This document shows, one piece after another, positions 55,443 to 64,000 of a DNA stretch of 64,000 bases (position 1 is its first letter; every line of letters begins with the position of its first letter). The translations under genes and the position numbers were made by a program. The stretch comes from Alnus glutinosa (lineage: Eukaryota > Streptophyta > Magnoliopsida > Fagales > Betulaceae). Where the stretch lies: the NCBI RefSeq assembly GCF_958979055.1, contig NC_084889.1, positions 30,632,761 to 30,696,760 on the forward strand, given 5' to 3'. The notes beneath the pieces were generated by a model. The model did no database searches, had not been told where the DNA came from, and saw only the letters and a program-made list of their open reading frames with translations.

Positions 55443-56407
55443 TTTCTTCCTTGAGAGCCCCCCTGTGAGTATGGCTTTCACCGGGAGGGGGGGTGGCCTC
55501 ACGCCTCCCTCATCCCGATGGTGATTTTTCCTTTGGCTCCTCGTGAGTCAGGGTGGTTTTTTGTTTCCCTTTACTTGTTCCAGTGAGGATAGATTTCTCC
55601 TAAACAATAGGGTTGTGGAGCTTTTATTCCCCCCGGCTAGATTTGGTGATGGATGTGATTCTCCTAGCTTTTAAAGCTATGGAGTTTGTTCATTTTGCTT
55701 TGTTTTTTCTTCTTCTCGTTCTCTAACAGGAAGGTTCATCTTGAAATGTCCGGTGGTGAGTTATTGTTATCGTTTGTGTCACCAGTGGAGTGTATGGTCG
55801 GACTTCATCATTTCCTCTATTTTTTGATGCCAGATCTTCGCTTCTCCACTGGCCTCTGAGAGACACGCGCCTCTCAGATGGGTTCACCGTCGACTTCTGG
55901 TCTTGCCGTCGTTTGCATCGGCTGTGTGGGTTACCGGTGACCGGCGCATGGCTGTCACGCGCCAAGGAGGTTTCCTTCTTGTGCTGCGCGTGACGGTCAC
56001 GCTTTGCCTTTTTTCGCCGTGCAAAGGTGGTAACGGGAGATAGGGAGGCCGATCTGCTGCTGGGTAGCTCCGGGGGAGGCATGTACCTTACATGCCCCGG
56101 TCTTTGGCGATGACAGTGCCCATACTGCCGACTTTGGTGATTTTTCTGTTAGATGTGTTTGCGTATTCCTTTGTTTCTATGTACAGTCTGCCTATGTATG
56201 ACTTAAATTTTATTGGAATTTTATTGTAAGGGGGGCTTAAATGTAATTCTAGTGAGATTTATGATTCCGCCTAGGCAACTATTTTTAAGTCAGATCATTT
56301 TGGCTTAAAGTGTTGGGAGGTTTGTCCCTTAATTCTCAAGTTGCATGCCTTTGGGTTTTCCAGTATCAACAATAGCACATGCTATTTGTTAAAAAAAAAA
56401 AAAAAAA
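55411..56407 (+). mobile_element. Poly(A)-tailed non-autonomous retroposon, about 1 kb
   Basis: Begins with a CT microsatellite and ends with a 20-base A run. Flanks AAATAGGCAAAAGGCCT (55394-55410) and AAATAGGCAGAAGAGCCT (56408-56425) look like an imperfect target duplication of about 17 bp, as made by LINE machinery. The GC-rich interior has no reverse transcriptase and no convincing ORF, so it is non-autonomous or 5'-truncated. Confidence 0.6.
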
Positions 56408-56631
56408 AATAGGCAGAAGAGCCTATTTACTATTCACACTAGAAACGGTTTTTTATTATGTTCTCTCTCCCTATTTTCTCTTACTCTATTCCACACAAAA
56501 TAATTATATTTAAAGAAAATAAAGAGTAGAAGAGAGAATATGTTGGAGAAAGTATAGAAAAAACAATAGGTAAAGTAGAGAGTTGTACTTTTTCAATAGC
56601 TACTTTGACTATTATTGCTGGAGATGCTTTA

Positions 56632-57187
56632 AGAATATTCTTAGTAGCCTTACCAAAATAGTTTTTTAGCTATTTTGATGAGGCAATTTGGTGAAACCCC
56701 CAAAAACTACTCTCATCAGCCTCACCAGTTTAACCAAAAATTTTTGGTGAGTAACAATACTATTCACTCATCAAATCATTAAAAATTATAAAAATTGTCA
56801 TTTCTCATTTTTTTTCCTTTCTTTCTCACACAAATCAATCCCAGCACAACCCCGTTAGAAAAGAGAAATTTTCAAAAATATGACCGTTAGAATAAGACAA
56901 ATATTCATAAATATGACCGTTAGGAAAAGACAATTTAAAAAAAAAAAATGACCATTAGAATAAGAAATATTCAAAAATATGACCGTTAGGAAAAAAAAAA
57001 CATTCAAAAAAGATTAAATAGAGAAAGAATAAAAAAAATATGAAAAAATATTATTTAAATAGAATAGTGCTAGTGAATAGTTAAAATAGTGATGTTGTTC
57101 CTTTAAAAAAGTGGCTAACTAGAATAGAGAAAATTGATTTTTAGCTATTTTGGCTTGTAAAATTTGGTGAGACTACTACGGTTATTC
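56632..57187. mobile_element. Tourist-type MITE, about 555 bp, copy 2
   Basis: AGAATATTCTTAGTAGCCTT pairs with the reverse complement of the right end (AGAATAACCGTAGTAGTCTC), with TTA-like flanks. The interior shares CTCATCAGCCTCACCAGTTT with copy 1. It also contains repeated AAATATGACCGTTAG pieces at 56875-56990. Confidence 0.7.
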
Positions 57188-58860
57188 TTATTTAAATAAC
57201 TACAGTTGCAATCGGTAAACAGGTTGCGGTTATTACCAACAGCCGGTTATTTGGTTATTAAAAATAAGTTTTTAAGCGGGTAACCGGTTTTCATACATTG
57301 TTGATTTTTTTCAGTTTTTTTTTTTTTTGAATCAAATATCCAACCATTCAATATTTAATGCTAAATAGTAAATACTACTGGGCGTGCATAATTTTTTTTA
57401 CTATTCACCATTCATTCATCTCAATGAGCTGACAATCAAGTCCATAGATTAAATAAAATGATTGCAAAGAAAATCAAACAAACAAATATTATAAAATATA
57501 ATGACAATTGTATTATAATTAAAATATGATGACAATTTGAAAAAATACCAAACATTCATATTAAAAAACTTAAGATAATTCATTCCTTGAATTTAAAGGT
57601 TGAGTTTGAGGCTCATCTACAATAAATATAATTATTTGTGTATATATATATATATATATATAAACCGGTTACTCGGTTATTAACCGGTTTCCTAAAACCT
57701 TATAACTGATAACCGCAATCGGGGTACACGATTATCCGGTTGCGGTTATTTTCGATTTTTTAGTTAGTAGTTATTGGCAGTTATTAACAGTTAATAACCG
57801 TCCCAGTTGTACACCCCTAATTTGTATGAACAGGTGAGTGGATAATTTGACATTTATTTGGATAGGTAAGTCTTATAAAAAAAATTCTCAATTGTTTTTG
57901 TATTATTAACAATTTGGGAAGCAAAAGAACTAGTGGGCCATTGCCGATCCGGTAGAGGATTTTCAGCAAGTCTTTCAAAGAACACAAATTTGGAAAATGC
58001 CTTCAGGTGAAAGAGATCGAGAAGGAAGATGAACAGTTTAAAGAGAGAATCTTGGACTCTTGTATGTTTAAGAGAGAAATAATTTCATTTGTTAGAACTT
58101 AGAAGAAGAGAGGAGTTAACCGTGTAGGATTTTGTAAAATGATTCTAATCAATTATTACTTATGTTTGCTTGTGGAGGTCAAAAAAGTGTTAGATTATCT
58201 CGTTATAAAGTGCTCATTTGATAAATCAGGATTTTTATTTATTATAAATGTTGCTAAAAATATGCATAGGATATGAAAAACGTTATAAATAAAATAATAA
58301 AAAAAATTATTTGAAGCTAAAAAAGAATTTCTAACAAATTTATTACTATCAATGTAATAACGTTGTTTCTCGGAGTGAAAAAATAAAAAAAATCACATTA
58401 ACTAACAATCGATTTTAAAATAGTTTCTTGAATTTTTAAGTGTGCTAAAGTAATTCTTTAAACTACCGATGTATGTAAAAAATGTCATTTTTTTTCTTCT
58501 TCGATAATACTCTTATTTTCTTAAAAATTAAAATAAAAAATTATTTTTTTTTAAAAAAGAAATATAAAAAGTTAAATAAATTAAAAACTTTAAAAAATAT
58601 ATAATTTAAAAAATAATAGAAAAAAGGAAAGGGTAACTGCCGACTGGACAGCCACCCCAGAGGTGGTCGGGGCCACCTCTACTCCTTAAAAATTAACGAA
58701 ATCTGTCAAGTGTTTTACCTGCAAAAAACACTTTAACTCACTCAAAAATTTATGAGACTATTTTAAAATCAATGATTAATTAAGGAAACCTTTTTATATT
58801 TTTATATTATATTTATATTTATATTAATATTTAAATATATAAAAAAAAAATGCCTCATCT
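57188..58860. other. Repeat-rich intergenic DNA
   Basis: 57.2-57.8 kb contains many GGTTATTAACCG and GCGGTTAT motifs in both orientations and ends GTACACCCCTA, typical of a decayed hAT-type MITE. A TA run is at 57641-57661. A GC-rich core (GCCACCCCAGAGGTGG) at about 58640-58680 resembles those at 5.8 and 30.1 kb. No gene. Confidence 0.4.
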
Positions 58861-59150
58861 AAAATTCTTGTCTTAAGCCTCACGATATATAGAGCGGCCT
58901 TTATGGTGATAGACTGATAGTGGAGTTAGAGAAATTTCATGGTGATAGACTGATAGTGACCACCACAAAACAATGGTCCTCTCAAATTCTCAATATCCTT
59001 TTGTAGTCATCAACTGAGCCAATCAAGCAGTTGGCTCCATCTGCTCGGAAGTCGGAACTAAGGAAGGCTTTTCCTACACCGTCCATAAATAGAGTCTGTA
59101 ATTTCCTTTTGTCTCTCTCTCTCTCTCTGTCGACTGTCACAATACACACA

Positions 59151-61389
59151 ATGGCTTCTTCTCTAGGTACGTCCAAATTCTATACACAGAAAACTCAAAC
59201 ACCATCTCTTCCTTTTTGAGGTATTTATGATAATATCCAACGGCTCTCATCTCATCTTATCTCATATCTGATTCTGTTTGTTTCTTTGCAGAGATCGAGC
59301 ACGTACGACTGGTGGTGGACGTAGACGATCCCGGCCCAGATGAAGCCCAACCGAAATTTCGGATACGTGATCTGAAAAAGAAATCGGACGCGGGGGTTCC
59401 GATACTGAACGGGATCAACGTGGACATACCAAAGGGCGTGATCGTAGGGATCATAGGGCCCAGCGGGAGTGGGAAATCGACGATGTTGAGGGCACTGAAC
59501 CGCCTGTGGGAGCCGCCTTTGGGTACCGTCTTTTTGGACGGCCGGGATATTTGCAAACTCGATGTGCTCAGCCTTCGCCGGAAGGTGGGCATGCTCTTCC
59601 AGCTTCCCGCTCTCTTCGAAGGTACCTTCGTCGTTTGTTACCACCGCTAACTAAGTACTCTCGGAGATTGGCCGGTAACAAAATGTTTTAATTCATTTTT
59701 ACATGATCAGTTATTAAATTAAGAACAATACAATAAAGAGGCGGCCTTTGATCAGTGAAATAAGTTTATGATAGTGGAACAATGGATAAGATGATACACA
59801 CTTTAACAAAGTTAGTCCCGCTCAATAGATTTTGAGGCCGAGATTTTTTTAGATTTAAATTTATATTAATTAATTAATTATTAAGTTGAAAAATTGTTTT
59901 TATTGCTTCTTGCAAGACATTTTGTTTCCATGAATGACATATTTTGTATATATTTGCCTACATAGAATTTTTTTTATGAAAATTAAATAAAATTTACTTT
60001 ATTCTAAACATTATTTTAATGATGGAAACTTAGTCAATTTGTTAGTTTTATGTTCAGGCAAAATTACTTAGGGTGCCATTAATGTAAGTTTTCATTTCTT
60101 TTTTTTTTTTTTTTTTTTTCCCTCGAAAGTCGAAGTAATTTGGAATTCAATTTTTTTTTCTAAAGCTAAAGTTCACCTACTTCCCTCAAACTACTACTCA
60201 ATGGATAATGTCCCACTGTAAACTACTAAAAATTATCAATGTTTTTCTAATAACAAAAATATCCTTAATAAAAAAAATTAAAAAAAAAAGTTATATAAAA
60301 GAAATACATAAAATTCAAGGGTGACCAAATTTAAAAATTAAATGAAAAATTAAAAAGTTTTACCTTTTTTTTTTTTTAAAGAAATTAAAATTTGTCTTAC
60401 AAAAAAAATAAAAATTCTCTCTCTCTCTCTCTCTCTTATAAAAAATGATTATTATTATTATTATTATTATTGAATTTATGTGGGTATTTTTGTTTATTAA
60501 AAAAATTGTAAAGTAATTTTTGTCTTCTTGCTGGCCTTGAAATCACATTGATAATATTTTGGTAATTTGAAGAGATTGCCAATTGAGTAATTTAGGTGGT
60601 AATTTAAGGGCAGTATGTAGATTTTTTCCCCTTTTTAATCATAATTAAGCCTTAATTACAAAGCATTTGACTAACAACTTTACCATAATTGAGGTATTAA
60701 AAGATTTTTTTTGTGAACAAAACTTAATTATACTATTGCTAATTGTGGCCTTATTCCATTGGAGATGTTAAGCGGCCGCCTAATTTGCCGTGCCAAAGGT
60801 ACAACTATTGCTCTTCACCAGTGTTTTGTGTTTTAGTCACCTTACCATGGATATCTATCTTTCCAGGCACAGTGGCAGACAACGTCCGATACGGACCACA
60901 ATTGAGAGGGAAGAAGCTAAGTGATGAGGAGGTTCACAAGTTACTAAGGCTTGCAGACCTTAATCCCTCTTTTTCCAATAAGACTGGTGGTGAGCTTTCT
61001 GTAGGACAAGCTCAAAGGGTGGCTCTGGCTAGGACCCTTGCTAATAAACCAGAGGTAACCCCACCTCTTAACACATGATAATATATCTTCACATGTTTTG
61101 GTGGTGGATCTGATAATGGGGTCTCTGTTGGAAGGTTCTGCTGCTGGACGAGCCAACAAGTGCCTTGGACCCAATATCGACTGAGAACATAGAGGATGTG
61201 CTTGTGAATCTGAAGAAGAAACAGGGGATGACAATTATAATCGTCTCTCACAGCGTCAAACAAATCCAGAGGATTGCTGATATTGTCTGTCTCCTTGTCA
61301 AAGGTGAAATTGTTGAAGTGTTGAAACCTCAAAATCTCTCAGAAGCCAAGCATCCCATGGCACAAAGATTTCTTGAGCTCAGCTCATAG
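59151..61389 (+). CDS. STAR1: STAR1/ABCI17-type ABC transporter nucleotide-binding protein
   Basis: Four exons: 59151-59166, 59292-59621, 60867-61054 and 61135-61389, all with GT-AG introns, giving 789 nt and 262 residues. It is a soluble ATP-binding subunit: Walker A GPSGSGKST (61-69), Q-loop FQLP (Gln109), signature LSVGQAQR (159-166), Walker B LLLDEP (about 180-185) with the D-loop SALD, and H-loop His217. In plants STAR1 pairs with the membrane protein STAR2/ALS3 and the complex is needed for aluminium tolerance, in rice by exporting UDP-glucose. The length matches Arabidopsis ABCI17 (At1g67940, by memory). No transmembrane segment is present, as expected. A CT run lies just 5' of the ATG. 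All motifs are intact, so the gene should be functional. Confidence 0.95.
59622..60866 (+). other. Intron 2 of the STAR1-type gene
   Basis: 1245 bp, AT-rich, with a CT run (about 60417-60436) and an ATT trinucleotide run (about 60447-60471). No nested gene seen. Confidence 0.85.
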
Positions 61390-62528
61390 TTCTTTTTTTT
61401 CTTTTCTTTTCTTCTCAAAAGAAGATCATGTCTGATTGTCTGTGTACATATATATATATATATTCCTCTGAAGTCTGTCCATTACTAATATGTCCTTGTC
61501 TTCAAACTCTATTAAGCAAGTTGTCTTGATAGCATTACCATAGATAAAGTGTTGTGAAGCATGCATGGAGATTATAGACAGCGTGTTTGTTAATGGAAGT
61601 TAGTAACATGCTACTTTGGAGCATCGAGGCTTCAAATTGATGAAGACACACCATGGGTTCATTTCAAATGGAGGGCATGTTTTATCACCTTGAATAATGG
61701 AAGATTTTCTTTATAATGGAACATCTCATCAATATAAAACACAGTTATCAAATACAACTTATTCAGAAATTGGCTCCAATGATCACCAAATTACAAATTA
61801 TTGATTCCCTACTAATTCCCATTCCAACTCTACATTTGATCCAACATACAAACTTGCCCTAGTCAATCAGGGAAACGGAATTCTGATGCAGGCAAATGAC
61901 AAGGGTTTAGAATTCAGCATAACTTACCAAAGATTCTGCAATCACTTTGTAGTCAGCGTCTGGAACTCCAAACAACAAAACTCCAAACAAAGTAAAGATC
62001 TTGTAAATGCTTCTAAATAACATCAAATATGGAGGGGCAGGAGACATCAGTGCCTTAACTAACATTCTAATCTAGTGAAACGAGAGTCAAACGTTTCGTT
62101 TGATTTTATTATTATTTGGGAGGGAGGGGGGCTTATGCCCTTTCCATGGGTCCAGCTTATGACCAAGCAAATCAACAAGAAAAACAAAGAAACAAAACAA
62201 AACAGGGCCTACAAGCAGGTTGAACAAAGCCCAAGCTTCACCTAGAATTGCTCAGCTTGTAAGGTAGGTACATGGAGTGATTGATCATTGCATAGGGACG
62301 AAGGTTTTAAGAGAAAAAAGAGGACTATATCCCTTGGTTTAGCTCATTGACTAATTGGCTTTCTAGTAAAATAAAAGTGTGATTACAAAAAAGAAAACTG
62401 AAAAGCAATCATGACAATCATATGTCAAAGTTAAGGCAAATAACCAGGCAACTTCAACCCAAATACAAAGCAAAAAGGAAAAACAACATATAGGCAAACA
62501 TCACAAATTTGATTATTAACATTCATAC
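61390..62528. other. Intergenic, 3' of the STAR1-type gene
   Basis: Probable 3' UTR of the ABC gene with a TA run near 61450; no gene is supported in the rest. Confidence 0.4.
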
Positions 62529-62735
62529 CTGCAAAGATGCCAACAGTTGCCAGATTTGCAATCGCCATTGTCTGATATATTAGGTATTCAGTAATAAAAT
62601 GACCAAACGCATAGATGAATGATAAGAAGGTAGCCAAATAAAGTGGCTTATTTTAAAGGTTAAATGCACAAAGAAAGCAAAGGGTGCAAGTTAAAAGTGT
62701 CCAAACTCCAAATGTCCTTCCATGAACTTCAGTCA
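62529..62735 (-). pseudogene. ERG28: Orphan ERG28-like exon with nonsense codon
   Basis: ERG28 is a small membrane scaffold for the sterol C-4 demethylation enzymes in the ER. Between an acceptor (TTTGTAG, 62736) and a donor (GCAG-GTATGA, 62529) the minus strand reads TEVHGRTFGVWTLLTCTLCF, LCAFNL, stop, NKPLYLATFLSFIYAFGHF and ITEYLIYQTMAIANLATVG, the central exon of plant ERG28. The stop (TAA at 62653-62655) replaces the conserved Glu by one base. Neither the first exon nor the final exon is visible in the 1 kb either side. This is therefore a duplicated, broken fragment. Confidence 0.8.
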
Positions 62736-63777
62736 CTACAAAGAGGGGAAGAAATTGACACATAAACCACAAAATGAAATGGAAAAATTGAAAATTAATA
62801 TGGCATAAGAGAGCATAGAAAAGAGAAAGAGAGGAAACTGTTGAAATCTCAATGAGGGAAAACTCATTCACTGCTAGCAAAAGTAAAATAATCAAACAAG
62901 AAGAGTTAACCACTAAACCTTCTATTCATCTGTCTTAGATGTCCCGATTCATGCCATAATACAGATGCATATCATTAATTGATGCATGTGTTAAATATCA
63001 CACCAATATATTGCATAAAAAGAAGGTCACAATGTCAACATTGTGTGAAATTGTCATCAATCATCATTCACTTTATGTCCTTTAGCAGGCAATCAAATTG
63101 TAATTATAACTCCTCTACAAAGTATTCAAAAGTAAAAATAAAGACAAAAATAAACCCAGACAAGTTAGACCACTTTCAATGGCTTATTTATTTTTTAATA
63201 TAAAATAGTTAATTAAAACCCACTTTATCTAGTTTAGCTAAAGGATTTTAAAAAGCACCATCTATCCGATTATGGATTATCTATTCTAAACTCTATTTCT
63301 CTCCCTTAAAAAAGAAAAAAAATTATAGATGTGTGAATAGTACAACTCCACGTGTAGAGTTGCACGGTTAACAAGTGGTAGCTAAATCTATTCTAGCTTT
63401 TGAATAGATAAACCAATAGAAGACTTTTTTGCATTTTTATTATTTATTCTAGACAAAAGTGAATTTTACATAATTCAAAATGTGAGTGCTCTTAGTAGGC
63501 GGGATACTGTCCAGATCATATCTTTATAACTGGTTGTATTTTCATAGGCAGACATCCATGTATGATCATATTGTTATCTGGGTTATCCCTCTTTTTTAGT
63601 GGCCTAAATTTTATAAGAATTTAAATGAACATAAGGGGATCGGAGGCTAAAGAAGAAATCCATTTTTAAAAAGAAAGATAAAGGTTCTATCATTAATAGT
63701 GTATAAGACAGATAAAGAACTATCAAGCAAAGGATTACAAGAGGATATAAAGCGTAAACATGATCTAATTAATTCTT
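62736..63777. other. Spacer between ERG28 fragment and CP12
   Basis: AT-rich. The part before 63777 is the 3' UTR and flank of CP12. A degenerate inverted-repeat region at about 63160-63500 resembles a decayed MITE. Confidence 0.4.
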
Positions 63778-63999
63778 TCAGTCCTCGTACGTGCGGCACT
63801 CGTCGGTCTCCGGGTTGTCCTTGCAGTAGGTCTCCAACGGGTCGGACTCTTTCTTCCTGTCACGTGCGTGGCTAGCCGCGGCGCTGAGCTCCTCCACCTC
63901 GTCCCATGCCGCAACGCACTCGCCGCTCACCGGGTCATCGGAGCACGCGCTCTCAGCCTGCTTGATGCTCTCCGCCACCTTTTCCGATATCTTATCCGG
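63778..63999 (-). CDS. CP12: Calvin cycle regulator CP12, C-terminal part, cut by right edge
   Basis: CP12 is a small, mostly disordered chloroplast protein that links GAPDH and phosphoribulokinase into an inactive complex in the dark, under thioredoxin control. About 73 codons are present, ending at TGA (63780-63778). Visible are the first cysteine pair (CSDDPVSGEC), the core AWDEVEELSAAASHARD and the second cysteine pair (CKDNPETDEC), which binds GAPDH. The C-terminal end TYED lets the tail enter the GAPDH active site. The transit peptide and start lie beyond base 64000. Coding GC is much higher than in the flanks. The visible part is intact. Confidence 0.95.
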   Translation of the reverse strand, partial: PDKISEKVAESIKQAESACSDDPVSGECVAAWDEVEELSAAASHARDRKKESDPLETYCKDNPETDECRTYED

Positions 64000-64000
64000 T

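Noticed and set aside
55723..56082. 119-codon minus-strand frame inside the poly(A) retroposon
   Set aside because: No domain, no conserved start, and opposite to the direction implied by the poly(A) tail.
58602..58690. Intact copy of the MULE-type foldback element
   Set aside because: Only a GC-rich core is shared; the long inverted arms and a 9-bp duplication could not be found.

Overview
The window is nuclear DNA of a flowering plant, most likely a woody eudicot. The evidence is spliceosomal introns, AT-rich intergenic sequence full of microsatellites, plant-only gene families (a PLS-class PPR protein, CP12, a STAR1-type ABC protein, PECT1) and plant-type transposable elements. The species cannot be fixed from sequence alone. 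Genic DNA is a minority; nested transposons, MITEs and decayed paralogous segments fill most of the space.

Layout. 1-3.3 kb: a decayed minus-strand Copia retrotransposon running off the left edge, lying downstream of exon 1 of PECT1 (4006-4358, minus). 5.3-11.5 kb: intergenic DNA with small MITEs. 11.5-12.1 kb: an uncharacterised single-exon membrane-anchored protein (minus). 12.7-15 kb: fragments (RNase H-like pseudogene, possible SINE, cluster of LTR/TRIM-like repeats). 15-21 kb: decayed segments paralogous to the surroundings of the PPR gene at 50 kb, plus a FRIGIDA-like pseudogene. 21-26.7 kb: remains of PIF/Harbinger elements. 28.4-28.9 kb: an intact LYR-motif gene followed by a hAT MITE with a perfect target duplication.

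29.85-41.78 kb: the most striking block. A long-inverted-repeat, Mutator-type element (9-bp target duplication) has been split by an 11.3-kb Tat-lineage Ty3/Gypsy retrotransposon. That element is nearly intact: 616-bp LTRs differing at 3 sites, a perfect 5-bp target duplication, gag-protease and pol in one frame divided by a single amber codon in a readthrough-type context, two RNase H domains, an 86-bp tandem array, and a long antisense gene carrying its own intron.

41.8-46.3 kb: a repeat family interrupted by a hAT element and by a MULE-type MITE, then another paralogous segment. 47.9-48.6 kb: RNA polymerase III subunit RPC6. 49.9-51.5 kb: a PPR protein. 52.6-58.8 kb: LINE, Harbinger, Tourist MITE and poly(A) retroposon remains. 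59.2-61.4 kb: a complete four-exon STAR1/ABCI17 gene. 62.5-62.7 kb: an orphan, nonsense-mutated ERG28 exon. 63.8-64.0 kb: the 3' end of CP12, cut by the right edge.

The host genes do not form a pathway: phosphatidylethanolamine synthesis, Pol III transcription, organelle RNA processing, ABC transport and Calvin-cycle regulation are simply neighbours. The coherent system in the window is the Tat retrotransposon with its antisense spliced gene and satellite-like array.
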